This document shows, in pieces, positions 24,834-37,952 of a DNA stretch of 64,000 nt. The DNA is from Anaeromyces robustus. Taxonomy: Eukaryota > Neocallimastigomycota > Neocallimastigomycetes > Neocallimastigales > Neocallimastigaceae. How positions within the stretch are numbered: the first letter of the stretch is position 1; the number at the start of each line of letters is the position of its first letter. Both the position numbers and the translations under genes were made by a program. The stretch lies in the NCBI GenBank assembly GCA_002104895.1, contig MCFG01000127.1:62001-126000 (forward strand). The letters run 5' to 3'. Below the pieces are notes generated by a model. The model was not told where the DNA came from and did not search any database. It saw only the letters and a program-made list of their open reading frames with translations.

Positions 24834-26101
24834 TCATATTAATATTTTTTTTATTATACCTATTAACCAATTAAAACCTGTTAGTATACCATCACCTGTT
24901 AAACCATTACAAGAACTTTATATATTTTATATTAGATTTGTATGTTAATATATACAATATACATATAAATGTAACAAAGGTTAATAAAAAAAAAAACCAG
25001 TATATTATATTAACTTTTACTTTTTATATTTTCATTTTTTTTTTCTTTCATAACTTTCATAATTTTATATTATATTTTGGATTTTATTCCTTACCATATA
25101 TACCAATTTTTTGTTTTAACATTATTTAAACCAAGTGCATTTGAACAATCTGCTACACTCATACTATCTTCAATATCATTTTTATTAGCAAAAAATAAAA
25201 TTGGAATTTTTCTTTTTTTCAAATCTTTATATATATTTTATTTGTTGATATAAATAAATTATTAATTATTATTGTCATTATTATTATCATTTTTATAAAT
25301 TTGCATAAAAATTAAGTATGTTATTATTCCATAATATATATATGAATGAATAATATAATTTATACATGATAAATATATATATATTAGTAAAAAAAAATTA
25401 TTAATTATTTCCTTTTTTTCTTTTTTCTTAATTATATTTTTTAATTATTATATATATATATCATATAGATTAAAAAGAATAAAGATTAAAAAGAAATAGA
25501 TAATATAATATATATACAACTATACTATTTATACTATCTATACCTTTATGATTTAACATTTGTTCTAACTCATCTTTAGCAACGCAAGTTCTAATTTTAT
25601 CTGAAGAATCTACAACAAAAATCACAGCATCAACATCAACATAATAATGTTCCCATAAATCACGATAACGTCCTTGACCTGACATATCTATAACCGTAAG
25701 ATTTAATTTTGATTTTGAAAAAGTTTCAATAGAAAATCCTATAGTTGGAACAATCATACCATTATCTACCTTTATATTTTTTTTATAAATAATAAATATA
25801 TATATAGGTATAGATACATATATAAAGTATAATAGTATATATATAATGATAAGTAAATAAGAATATTATTTAGAAATAAAAAATTTTTATTCATGGTTAT
25901 TCTTATGAAAAATTATATATATATATATTTATATGAAAATATATAATATATTTTTCTTTTGTATTTTTGTATTATTACTTTATTTGGATTTAAAGAATTA
26001 ATAATTGTAGTTTTTCCAGAATTATCTAATCCAACACATAAGATATTAACTTTTTTTTTCATAAAACCTAAAGCAATTAAAAAATCACTAAATCTACCCA
26101 T
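24834..26101 (-). CDS. ARL6: ARL6/BBS3 small GTPase
   Basis: Four exons, 26101-25979, 25769-25544, 25224-25095 and 24915-24834, give 186 residues, the usual ARL6 length. Motifs in order: Gly2 (possible myristoylation), P-loop GLDNSGKTT, switch [11 protein letters not shown], switch [18 protein letters not shown], then NKND, and [11 protein letters not shown] near the end. The signature SGQGRYRxLWEHYY separates ARL6 from other ARF/ARL proteins; the Gln of other ARLs (DxGGQ) is here within SGQG. ARL6 recruits the BBSome coat to membranes at the ciliary base. Its presence fits an organism with flagellated zoospores. It is transcribed in the same direction as the MYSM1-like gene, whose start lies about 950 bp downstream. 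The promoter region holds a duplicated pyrimidine tract (26105-26290). Confidence 0.9.
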
Positions 26102-27676
26102 TTTTTTTCTTCTTTTTCTTCTTTTTTTCTTTTTTTTTTTTTTTTAATTTTCTTTTTCTCTTTCTTCTTTCTTATATATATGAATGATAATTGATTTTAA
26201 TTTTTTTTAAATTTTCTTTTTCTTTTTCTTTTTCTTTTTCTTCTTTCTTATATATTGAATGATAATTGATTTTAATTTTATTTATTTTTTTTTTTCAATC
26301 TTACTTTTCTATACTTATTTAAAGTTCTTTTTTTTTTCTTTAGTATTAAAATATATATTTTTAAATTTTTTTATATGGTATAAATTGAATAAACAATAAA
26401 CTTTATTTAATTTATATATTTATAATTTATTAGTTTTTTAGTTTATTATGTTATACAAAAAAAAAGTAATAACAATAGTAGTAATCGTAATCATATTATA
26501 TATATATAATCTTTTTTATTGTTTTTTTTTTTTTTTATCTATAAAATAAGATTATTTAAAGTTTGTTTTCTTTTTTACTTTTTTAATTTATTATTTATGA
26601 AAATAATTTTACATTTTAAAAAAAAAAAAATAACAATTTAAAGTTTTGATTATATTATTTAACTGATTCTTTTTTTTTTTTCTTTAAAATTTTATTTTAT
26701 TTTTTTTATTTTATTTTATTTTTTTTTTCTTCAACAGCATATCAAAGCAGTAATAATAAAAAGTATATTTTATATATATAATTTTTTAAATAAAATTAAA
26801 AAAAAAAAAAAATTGTTGTATCTCTTTTTTTTTTTTCATTTTACTATAAAAATAAATCTTTTATACATTTTTATATATTCCTACTTAAATTTAGAGATAT
26901 TTAAAATATTAAAAATTATAAAGACTTGAAATAATTATTATTAATTTAAAATATTCCAAGCTTATTAACTTGAAAATTTAATAATTATATAAAAAAAACA
27001 AAAAACAAAAATATAAATAAATATATATATATTTATTATACATAAAATAATACACCCTTTTAAATATATATTTAGATTATTACAATATTATTTTTTTAAT
27101 ATTATACATATATATATTGCTTTATTAATAAATACATTAATTACTTATAGATCTTATAGATATATATAAAAATAATAATGATATGAAATTTTGATACTTT
27201 TGAAATATATTATTATAATATTACAGAAAAAAAAATAATAATAATAATAATAGATAACAGATAATTAAAAGAAAGAAAGGAAAAAAGAATATACATTTAT
27301 ATATAAATAAATATAATAAAATATAATAAATTTAAAATGTTAAAATAAAATGAAAAGAAAAAAAAAAAAAACATTAAATTTAAAAAATAGAAATAGTAAA
27401 AAGGAAAAAGAAAAAAAAAAAAGTAAAAGAAAAAAAAAAGGAATAATATAAAGAAAATATATTAATAAGTATAATAAATTAGAATTTAATATATATTATA
27501 AAGGTATAAAAAAATTAAAAATTAAAAAATTAAAAAAAAAAAAAAAAGATTAAAATAAAGTGAAAATTATTATTAATGATTATTAATTATAGTTTTTTTT
27601 CTTTACATATATATATATCCTTATATTTTATATATTTTAATAATTTTTAATAAGTATATTTATATATATATATAAT
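26102..27676. other. Intergenic; ARL6 upstream region with duplicated pyrimidine tract
   Basis: TTCTTCTTTCTTATATA followed by GAATGATAATTGATTTTAA occurs twice (about 26160-26200 and 26237-26276), each copy preceded by a CTTTTT-rich tract. The remainder is A/T low complexity. No gene seen. Confidence 0.7.
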
Positions 27677-29181
27677 TTATTTTCTTCTTTTGGAAGAACC
27701 ATCAAAACTTGTATCTCCAGCTTTTCTTTTTTTATTTAATTTTGTAGTTGGAACATCTGAACTTGAATCAGTTTCAGATTCAGATTCAGAAGTAGAATTT
27801 GAAGAATCAGCTTCTGATTCAGAATCTGAAAAAGATTCAGCATCAGATTCTGAAACTAATTTTGAATGTTTATGTGATTTTTTTGATTTTCTATTTTTAT
27901 TTGCTTTTTCTTTTTCAACTTCATTTTCATTTTCATTATCATTTTCATTATCTTCTACTTCTTCTTCTTCTGCTTCTTCTTCTTCAATTTCCTCTTCTTC
28001 TTCCTCTTTATTATCATCATCATCATCTTCAACATTAATATCAGTATCATTATCAGAATCAATAGTTACATCTTCATTTTCAACTTCTTCTTCTTCTCCT
28101 TCTTCATTATTTTCTTTACTTTTTCCTTTATTTTTTGAACTTTTAGAATCATTATTATCCTTTTTATTTTGTTGAGTACGTTTAGATTTTAATTTTTGAA
28201 TTTTTCTATATTCTATTAAATAAATCAAATGATTGATTGATTGTACATGAAATTATTTTAACAAAATATATATATATATATATTGAGATTATTAAATATT
28301 TCATAATAATATTAAGGTGTATATATATAATTAAGAAACAATAATTATGTATAATTATAATTATGCAATTAAAATATATATATATGAAATTTTTTTTATA
28401 AATAATTTTAGTATTTAATATTATTTTTTTAATAAAAAATTTCATTAATAAAAATTTATAATATAAATATATATATTTTTTTACCTTCTAAAGCATCTCT
28501 TAATTTATCTGAAAATTCATCAAATTCTAAAGTATCTAATGCAGCAAAAATATCATTAGCAGATAAAATTTTTTTATTAGTTGATTTTGTTACATCATTA
28601 GCAGTTGCCGTTAAATAATTAATAAATATTGTAGCACTTTTTGTCATAACAACTTTAGCTTCTTTATTAATTAAAGCATTGTCTGGAAGCTATAAATAAT
28701 CAAATATATTTAAATGAAGATAATGTATGTATATATATTAAATATAATAAATTGTTAAATTTTTTATTTTTTTTTTTTATTTAAAAATGAATAAATTTTT
28801 ATACTTTTATACATTATAATTTTCAATTTTAATTTTTTGTATAATTTATTACATAATTTAATTACTATTATTATTATATTTATTAAATATTATATATATA
28901 TTCTTATTTTTATTGAATTATATTTCCATTTTATTTAATTTTATTAATTATAAATAATTAATTGATATTGTAAATTGTGTTTAAGAAATTTTAAAACAAT
29001 TAATTTAAATGAAAAAAGAAAAAAAAAAATATAATAATTTATTAAAGATCCCTTAAAGAAAAAAAAGCATTATTCATATTAATCAAACACTTAATAATAA
29101 CTAAATATATATATTTACAGCTGCTTTAATAACTCTCATAACACAAGCTTTTGGTAATTCAAATTCTTCTATAGATGACAT
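27677..29181 (-). CDS. POLE3: DNA polymerase epsilon histone-fold subunit (POLE3/DPB4/CHRAC-17 like)
   Basis: Three exons, 29181-29119, 28689-28485 and 28212-27677, give 267 residues. Exons 1 and 2 encode a histone fold: FELPKACVMRVIKAALPDNA, then INKEAKVVMTKSATIFINYL, TKSTNKKILSANDIFAALD and FDEFSDKLRDALEEYRKIQ. This is the H2B-like POLE3 pattern. The C-terminal 160 residues are highly charged: Lys-rich, then long Glu/Asp runs, a Ser/Asp/Glu-rich segment (SESESETDSSSD), and a terminal KRRK that may be a nuclear signal. POLE3 proteins pair with POLE4 in Pol epsilon and with ISWI in CHRAC, and acidic tails can contact histones. The tail here is much longer than in animal POLE3. The gene is divergent with the M50B-like gene across about 1 kb. 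Confidence 0.88.
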
Positions 29182-29335
29182 TTTTCTTTTTTAAAAAAAA
29201 AAAAAAAATATATAATAATTACTTTTTTGAGAAAAAAAAAAAAAAAAAGAATAAAAAATTTTATTTTATTTTATTTTATTTTATTTTATAAAACAATGAA
29301 ATATATATAGTAATTAATTATTTAATTAATAATAA

Positions 29336-29375
<40 letters not shown>

Positions 29376-30087
29376 ACAAATATAAATTTATATAAAATAA
29401 AATTTAAATATTATATATTTATTTAAATAATAAAAAATATTTTATTATTAAGATTGATTGTAATTATATAAACAAAACAACAAAAAAAAAAAAATTTTTT
29501 TTTTTTATATTAAAGATTTGACAACTTAAAAAAACAACAAAAAAAAAATATATATATAAAGACGCATATTTTTTTTTCGGTTCTATTTTTATAATTACCT
29601 TGTGATTAATTCTTTTTTTTTTTTTCTTATTATTTGTTATTTGAATATATTTATTTCTAATTTATTTATAACTTAATAACAATATTAATAACAAAACATA
29701 ATTTTTTTAATTCAAATATTTTCAAGATTAAAATTAAAAAGAAAAAAAAAAAAAGAAAAAAAAAAAAAAAGAGGAAAAAATAGAAATTTGAAACTGAAAT
29801 AAAATTTTAAAGTTGTATTAAATAAAAATCAAAAAAAAAAAAAAAAAAAAAAATACAAGAAAAAAATAATAATAATAATAATAATTAATTTATATATATA
29901 TAAAACGAAATAAAATTTAATTTAAATAATAAAAGAATAAAAACAATAATAAAATAATAGTAATAAAAAAAAGAAAAGAAATCTAAAGAAATTTCAAATA
30001 TATAATTTTAAGAATATATATATTTCATATATATTCTTATTATTGGTATCTCATATAAAAATTATATTTCAATATAATTATATATAC

Positions 30088-30120
<33 letters not shown>

Positions 30121-30195
30121 AAATAAAAAAAATAAAAATAAATAAACATAATAAAAACAATTAATAAAATATATTAATTTATAATAATAATAATA
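29182..30195. promoter_or_regulatory. Shared upstream region of divergent POLE3 and M50B-like genes
   Basis: About 1 kb of A/T DNA between two divergent start codons, so it must hold both promoters. It contains AAAT and TTTTA microsatellites, several long A-runs (for example 30090-30119) and a hairpin at 30010-30038 (AAGAATATATA, 7-nt loop, TATATATTCTT). No specific binding site can be named. Confidence 0.45.
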
Positions 30196-31168
30196 ATGAT
30201 ACCCTCAACGATAAAAAGAAGATTAATTCCTTCAAAAAGTCAACTTAAAATCATTTTAGTACTTATTATTTATACCATACTAATATGTATTTTATGGAAT
30301 GTAAAATCAGTTTCTTGGATATTATGGCCTTTTAAAGTAAGTTAATTTTATATTATATATTATATCTTTTTTATAAAAAGAATTTAATAAAATAAAGATA
30401 TTATATATATTATATATAAATATATGACATTTTTTTTTTAGAAATTTATATATGACGAAATTTCAAATTATGATTAATTTATATATATATATTAATATAT
30501 TAATATAAAATTTAAATAATTATATTATTAATAATAAAATATATAAAGATTATGACCGTTACTCTTCATGAATTATCTCATGCCTTAATGGCTATATGTA
30601 CTCATGCTAGTGTCAAAAAAATAATAGTTAATCCCAATCAAGGAGGTAAAACAGTTTATGCTGGTGGTAATCCATATTTAATTATACCAGCAGGATATAT
30701 TGGAAGGTTAATATTGAATATTTAAAAAAATGAATTTCTTTTAAAATTTTTCATTATGTAGCAAAAATAATTATAAAATTAAAAATATATATAATTATAA
30801 ACATCAATATATATATATATACATATATACATATATATTAATATATTATATTATTATCATTATTACTAATATTTTTTAAAATTTTTTATAATATTTATAT
30901 TAATAATATTATTATTTTTTATCATTATTCATTTTATTATTCTATTATGAATATTAATATTTTTAGTTCTCTTTTTGGAAGTTTATTAATTTTCTGTGGT
31001 TTTAGTGTATATACTTCAAAAATAGCTACATTAGTTATTTGTAAGATTATATTATATTTTATTATTATATGGATTTTTATTATTTGATACTGAATATTTT
31101 TAATATATTTGTTAATTATTATTAATTTATAATTTTTTTATAAATATTGATTATTATCTTTAATACAA

Positions 31169-31211
<43 letters not shown>

Positions 31212-31905
31212 GTATTATGTATGGGATGTACTTTATTCTATTCAAACGGTATCTTTACTTTTATTTTTACTTCGGGTGTATTAATATCAGTAATTTTATT
31301 AATATATACAAAAAAATCAAAAGCCATTCAATATTTTGTACTTTTCCTAGGGTAAATTATCATCTCTTTAAATATATTATATTATAATATATATATATAT
31401 ATAAAAGTAATTATATAAATATATATAACTTCTTAAATCTAACTTTTTTTTATTATTATTATCAATAATTATAAAAATATAATAATAATTTATATAATTT
31501 GTATAATTTATATAATATATAATTTATATAATTTTTTTTTAATACTTTTTTCGAAAAAATAATTAAAATTAAAAATAATATAGTATTATGTCTGGTTTAT
31601 ATTCTTTATGGGATATGGTAGAAGATCTTATTAAACGTCATGTAGAATCATCAGATGCTAGTCGATTTGCAAAACTTAAAGGAATGGATTGGTTATCACC
31701 AAAAATATGGGGATTACTATGGTTACTTTTTTCATTATTATCAGTATTTACAGCAATTATTTTAGCACTTTTAGTTTTTAATAATGAAGAACAACAACAA
31801 GAAGAATGTCAAGAAGATGGATGGGAATTATTATCCACACAACATCAACAACAATTTAATAATAATTTCAATGAAGATGATAATTTTGGATTTGGTGTTG
31901 TTTAA
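30196..31905 (+). CDS. Peptidase M50B-like multipass membrane metalloprotease
   Basis: Five exons, 30196-30336, 30549-30706, 30967-31040, 31213-31351 and 31584-31905, give 277 residues with compatible phases. An N-terminal transmembrane helix leads to PFKIMTVTLHELSHALMA, where HELSH (residues 54-58) is an HExxH zinc motif. GGNPYLIIPAGYIGSSLFG follows, as in fungal M50B-like proteins, then several hydrophobic helices. The next segment, GLYSLWDMVEDLIKRHVESS followed by DASRFAKL, is also characteristic. A last helix and a Gln/Asp/Glu-rich tail end the protein. This resembles the site-2-protease superfamily, but the fungal M50B-like clade has no firmly established substrate to my knowledge. The membrane location is sequence-supported; proteolytic activity is inferred from the intact HExxH. 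Confidence 0.82.
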
Positions 31906-32607
31906 ATAATAGAAAATAACAAAAATAACAAAATAAAAATAAAAATAAAAATAAAATAAAAATAAAATGAAAATATATGAAAATATATGAAAATAAATAA
32001 TAAAAATAATAATGATAATAATGATAATAAAAAAGAAAAGAAAAGAAAAGAAAAGAAAATACTTACAAAAAAAAAAAAAAAAGAGAAAAAAAACTTTTGT
32101 TATTAATAATAACAAAAATGGTTATTATTAAATCATTATTAATATATATATATATATATATACATAAATTATCATCAATATCAATAAATTATTAAATACC
32201 AACTAAGAATAATAATAATAATGTTTTTTAATTAAATTGATGATGATAAAAAAAAACTATCATATATATATAATTTTTTTTTATCTTTATCTAGTTTATT
32301 ATGAATAATCATACTTTTTTCTTTTATGAAATATTTCATAAAAAAAAACAACTAAAATTATCATTCTTTTTTTATTATCATTATTATTATAATTATTTCA
32401 TTTTTAATTTATCATTTATTTTAAATATTTTAATTTATTTAAATATTTTTTTTTAGATAACATTTTTATTTCAATTTTTGTTTTATTTTATTATATATAT
32501 ACATATATATATATAATTATTTCTTCATTATATTTAAAAAAAAATAGATTTATAAAACATAACTTCATTATATTTAAAAAATAGAAATATAAAACAACAT
32601 TTAAAAT

Positions 32608-32638
<31 letters not shown>

Positions 32639-33469
32639 TTAATAAAAAAACCATTAAATAAAATAGAAAAAAAACTTCATGAATTTCTATATTATCTTTG
32701 TACTATAAAAAAAACTTCATGAATTTATTATATTATCTTTGTACTATAAAAAAAAACTTCATGAATTTATTATATTATCTTTGTACTAGAAAATAATAAT
32801 ATATAAATTCTTTTTAGATTATAAAAAGAAAAAAAAAAAAGTAAATATATATATATATTATCTTTTATATAATTATTTCGTAATTTTAACTATGTGTATC
32901 AGATATTGGATTAGATATATTGTTAATATTATTATAGAATTACTAATTACTAATTACTAATTACTAATTAATTAATTATTTATTTATTTGGTTATATTAA
33001 GAATGATTAAATTTTATATATTATTTATCCCAGTCATATATTCTTTTTTTTTTTTTATATTATTAATATAGTAATGATGGAAAGATATTTAATAGAGAAT
33101 AATATTAAAGAGAGAAATAATACTAATATAAAGATTACATAATATTTAAAGTTTTAAGAAAAAAAAAAAAAACAATATTAATTGATTATTTAAAAATGAA
33201 TATTATTTTTACTTTTTATATTTATTTATATATAAATGTTTTTCCACCAAAAATGGAATAATCTAATATATAATTAATTTATAATAAAATAAATTTTTAT
33301 TTTTTAATTATTATTTTTTTTTTTTTTTATTTTTCACATGTTTAAGAATAAAAATATGTTTTTGTACACTTAAAAAGATTATTTTTACCATTGTATTATT
33401 TTTATCCTTAAAAATATTATTATTATCATTAATTATTATTATGTAATATTTGAACATTTTATTATTATT
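31906..33469. other. Intergenic, low complexity
   Basis: AAAAT, AAAAG and TAA repeats (31924-32060, 32609-32637) and a 41-bp minisatellite at 32667-32790. No gene seen. Confidence 0.7.
32667..32790. repeat. Tandem minisatellite, three units of 40-42 bp
   Basis: CTTCATGAATTT followed by TATATTATCTTTGTACTATA recurs at 32675, 32715 and 32757 with A-run length variation. A smaller two-copy repeat containing CTTCATTATATTTAAAAAA lies just upstream (32523-32590). Confidence 0.9.
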
Positions 33470-34014
33470 ATTATAATTATCGTCAAACCAGTTTTTATCC
33501 TGGTTGTTAAGGCGTTGTCTTAGCATACATAAGGTCTCTGGTTCGACCCCGCGGGTCTGATGTTTCCTCTATGTGGGTTTTTCATCAGGACTTGTTCGAC
33601 CGCCAGGTTAAGTATTGTCCTTCCTTAATTATACCAAACTTCTTAATTTAATAATTTATTGTACTGCCTGACACTTATAGTCTTTAATATTGTTTCTTTG
33701 AGAAAATCCAACCTGTACCAATCAATAACGTAGAATAACCAAGTGAATTAGAATCACGTGACCATTGGGCTTTTCATCAGCCTTGTTTGAGGTTTGTCGG
33801 GCACCGAGAATGTGTGGCTTGCGGATATAAATTCAGCAATTATTGTACATGATTGGGAAAGCCGAAGCTGACTTTCAGTATGGCAGTCCATGAGGGACAC
33901 ACTACCACCTAATTATTAGGGAGTGGGCTTACTGCTTCACATTAGGGAAGGTCAAAGAAGCATACCCCGGTCATAGCAAAAAAAAAAAAAAAAAAAAAAA
34001 AAATTATAATTATC
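33470..34014 (+). mobile_element. tRNA-headed SINE-like retroelement with poly-A tail and target-site duplication
   Basis: This is the most base-balanced non-coding stretch of the window. The body spans 33482-34002. Its 5' head has a box-A-like TGGTTGTTAAGG (33501-33512) and, 28 bases later, a perfect box B GGTTCGACCCC (33540-33550), the internal RNA polymerase III promoter layout of tRNA-derived SINEs. A roughly 400-base body of unknown origin ends in about 25 adenines. ATTATAATTATC (12 bp) flanks the unit at 33470-33481 and 34003-34014, directly after the A tail, as expected for target-primed retrotransposition. No open frame of note is present. The head does not fold as an obvious functional tRNA. 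The alternative is a stand-alone Pol III non-coding RNA gene; the A tail and duplication favour SINE. Confidence 0.65.
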
Positions 34015-34021
34015 ATATTAA

Positions 34022-34084
34022 TTATTATTTATTATTTTCTATTATTATTAATTATTATTATCTCTATTAGTATTATTATTATTA

Positions 34085-34130
<46 letters not shown>

Positions 34131-34214
34131 CTATTATTATTATTATTATTATCTATTATTATTATTACTTATTATTACTTATTATTATTCTTAATTATTA
34201 TTATTATTTTATTC

Positions 34215-34273
<59 letters not shown>

Positions 34274-34470
34274 CTATTATTATTATTATTATTATCTATT
34301 ATTATTATTACTTATTATTACTTATTATTATTCTTAATTATTATTATTATTTTATTCTTTATTATTATTATTATTATAATTATTATTATTATTATTATTA
34401 TTCTTTTTATTATTAATTTATTATCTATTATTATTATTACTTATTATTACTTTTTATTACTATTACTATT
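34022..34470. repeat. Complex TTA array containing a 143-bp higher-order duplication
   Basis: Within the TTA array the variant order CTATT, then ACTTATTATTACTTATTATT, then CTTAATT, then TTTATTCTTTATT occurs twice with a 143-base offset (for example ACTT at about 34167 and 34310). The array has therefore grown both by slippage and by duplication of a long block. Confidence 0.8.
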
Positions 34471-34550
34471 ATTATTCTATCCACATATTTATTATATATA
34501 ACAAAATGTTTCTTTTTTTTTTTTTAATAAAAAAAAGAAAAAAGTAAAAA

Positions 34551-34686
34551 TAGTATTAAATATTAAATGATGTACTACCTTTGATTTTAAAGATTAACAT
34601 TTAGTGTTTATTTTTTTTAAGGTAGTACATCATTTATTTAATATTTAATACTATATAAACACTAAATGTTAATCTTTAAAATCAAA
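34551..34686. repeat. Interlocked inverted repeats in A-B-A'-B' order
   Basis: A (34551-34580) and B (34581-34610) are followed by an 8-T spacer. Next come A' (34619-34653, reverse complement of A with a 4-base insertion) and B' (34656-34686, reverse complement of B). Each pair is about 30 bp and nearly perfect. The order is not that of a simple hairpin (A-B-B'-A'), so only one pair can form a nested stem and both together would be a pseudoknot. Confidence 0.88.
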
Positions 34687-35796
34687 TTTATCGAATAACT
34701 TGATTAAATAAAAATGAAAATTTTCATTGTTGTATTAATTGTAATTTTGTAAATTTGTAATTTATATCAATTAAATTTATATATTATATTTTAAGATTTA
34801 TATTTTTTTTTTCTTTTTTTTTTTTTTTAAAGTTGAACATCAGTAATTTAAGTATATGAAAAATAAATAAAATTAAAAATTTAATTCTTTTTTTCCTTTT
34901 TCCTTTTCTTTTTCTTTCTTTTTTTGTACTGTGGATAAAAACGGTAATACAAATTAATATTGTAATATTTTTTTTTTTATTTTTTATGATATGAAATTCT
35001 TTTTTTTATTTTACTATTATTATTTTTATTATTATAGAATTTTAACTATTATTTTATTTTATTGTTATTTTTTCATGTTGAAAAAACAATCCTTTAAATA
35101 ATGATTATAATATATCAAAAATATTATCAAAAATCAAAAACCATTTTGTATTATCTATAAATAAATAAATAAATATATAATAAAAATATTAATCAATAAT
35201 GATAATACAAATAAAAAAAATCTTTTATTGTAAAATATTTCGTTATAATTAAGATTTATGATAAATTACATAATTGATGATTAAGATGTTTTAAGATTAA
35301 AATAATTAATTATTTCGCTTTTATTTTATGAATTTTTTTTTTGTAGAAATAAATATTACTTGAATAACTTATAATATATATGATAAGTAATAATAGAAGT
35401 AAATTATAATAATATAATTTACTTTTTTTTTCATTTTTTTTTATATATATTTATTAATGCAATCTTTTTTTTTTTTTTACATATTAAAAGAATTCTTTTT
35501 TTTTTTTCTTTTAAAAAAAAAAAAGCATTTATATATAAATGTAAATTGTGCATAAATCGTAAATTGTTAAAATGGTAACGCTGTAATAATATTGTTTAAA
35601 AAAAAAAAAAAAAGTTAAAAATGCAATAATTATTACAAACATTACATTAACTTTAAAAAAAAAAAACTCTTCTTTTTTTAATTATGCTAAATGGAATGGA
35701 ATAAAAAGTATATTTATCATAAATAAAATAAAAATGTATTATTAGTAAACTGCATAATTAAATTTTATTTAATATATATATGATTTATTTAATGAT

Positions 35797-35847
<51 letters not shown>

Positions 35848-35884
35848 TTCATTTATTTATTTATTTATTTATTAATTTATTAAT

Positions 35885-35939
<55 letters not shown>

Positions 35940-36311
35940 TAGCTGTATCATTTATATATGGAAAAATTACAATAAAAGAGTTGATTTTTATTATAAAACC
36001 CATTCTTGTATTTTTAAAATAATGCTTTAGAATATCATATCCATAGGATCCAATGATGATGAATAATTTTATGATAAAAAAAACATTAATTAATAATCAA
36101 TAATAATCAATTACAATTAATAAATAAATAAATATAATAATAAATAAATAAAAAAACAAATAAATAATTAAATATAGATTAGATTAGTTTGTTATTAATT
36201 ATTATTAATTTAGTTATCTTTTATTAAAAAAAAAAAAAAAAAAACTAAATACAAAAAAACTAAATACAAAGAAATTTAATTAATTACATACAATTAATAA
36301 TAACAAAAAAA

Positions 36312-36341
36312 AACATTTTATTAATTAATTAATAAAATGTT
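36312..36341. repeat. 30-bp perfect palindrome without spacer
   Basis: AACATTTTATTAATT is followed directly by its exact reverse complement, AATTAATAAAATGTT. Confidence 0.9.
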
Positions 36342-36410
<69 letters not shown>

Positions 36411-36616
36411 TTTAGTTATTTATTAATTAATTGATTATTTATTTATTTATTATTTATTTATTTAGTTATTATTTATTTATTTAGTTATTAATTAAATTGT
36501 TAAAAATTGAATTATCCATTATTTAATTATTTATTTATTAATTTTGTTATTAATTAATTATTAATTATTAATTATTAATTATTAATTATTTATATTTCAA
36601 AGTTTGGGTTTACCAC

Positions 36617-36675
<59 letters not shown>

Positions 36676-36701
36676 TGCATTATTATTATTTATTATTAAG
36701 G

Positions 36702-36737
<36 letters not shown>

Positions 36738-37920
36738 TTTGTTTTATTTTTTTTAGACTCGGTTATGAATTCTTAGTATAATGCATAAATGATATTATTT
36801 ATATTTTATATTCTATTCTATTATATTATATTAAATTGTATTAAATTATATTATATTATATTATATTATACTATATTGTATTATATTGTATTGTATGGTA
36901 TGGTATGTGGTATGATATTTGCATAATCTTCCAAATGTTTATTCCATATATTAATAATACATGATACATAAATACATAATACATAATACATAATTATAAT
37001 TATTATCAAATAATATCATTAATATATCTTTTACTAAAAAATACTTTTTTAAACATTTTATTATTTATTGAATCAGAATTTGATGACTTTGTAATTATTA
37101 ATTATTTTATATTGTTATTAGTTATTCTATTCAATTAATTATTAATTATTTTTATCAATTTTTTTATTTATTTATTTCATATTCTACTTTGTTTATATAT
37201 AATTTAATATAATACATTAAAAATATAATTAAATTATAGAATAGAAAAGTATAAAAAAATGTTTAATTGTCCATAATGTTTTATATAAACATTTTATAAT
37301 TAAATAATTAATAAAAAAAAATAACATGATTATTTGAATTAAATAAAAGACAATTATTAATGGTATAATGTTTTTTTAATAAATATTATGATGATGTATA
37401 AACTATAAATAATAATTTTTAAGAAATAATTAAAGAAATAAAAATAAGCAAAACTACTTTTAAGTAAATATTCAATATAAATTATATTATAAAAAAAATT
37501 TATTAATTACTAAGTATTAAGTAAAGTTATATTAGTTAAAAGATATATAAAAATATATTTACTTATTTAATATTTATTAAATAATATTTAATATAAATAT
37601 TAATTCAATTTTTTATTATTGCATACCATTTTTATTAATAATAAATAAATAAATAATAAATAAATAATAAATAAAATACTTTATATGTATATATTTTTAT
37701 ATATCTATGAATAATATTCAATATTATATAAATTATAAATTATAATAATAATATTCAATATTATTATTACAAAATGTTAATTATTATTCATTAAAAAAGT
37801 GTTACATTAACACCAATCTTTATTCATATTATTTATTATAAATAATTATTAATTAATAATAACACTTTATCATATTATCATATTATCATATTATCAATAA
37901 TTAAACTAATGTAACATAAA

Positions 37921-37952
<32 letters not shown>

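Noticed and set aside
27690-28175. Ser/Phe-rich ORF on the plus strand opposite POLE3
   Set aside because: It is the antisense image of the Glu/Asp/Ser-rich tail of POLE3.
30437-30480. Extra exon in the first intron of the M50B-like gene
   Set aside because: An acceptor-like TTTTTTTAG precedes it, but the frame ends in TAA with no donor. Skipping it gives the family-typical PFK-xMTVxLHE junction.
33482-33560. Functional tRNA gene
   Set aside because: Box B is perfect, but box A is poor, the acceptor and anticodon stems do not pair, and the sequence continues into a 400-base body with a poly-A tail.
37800-37916. Small MITE with TGTTACATTA ends
   Set aside because: The arms are only 10 bp and no target duplication is evident; chance is likely in this composition.
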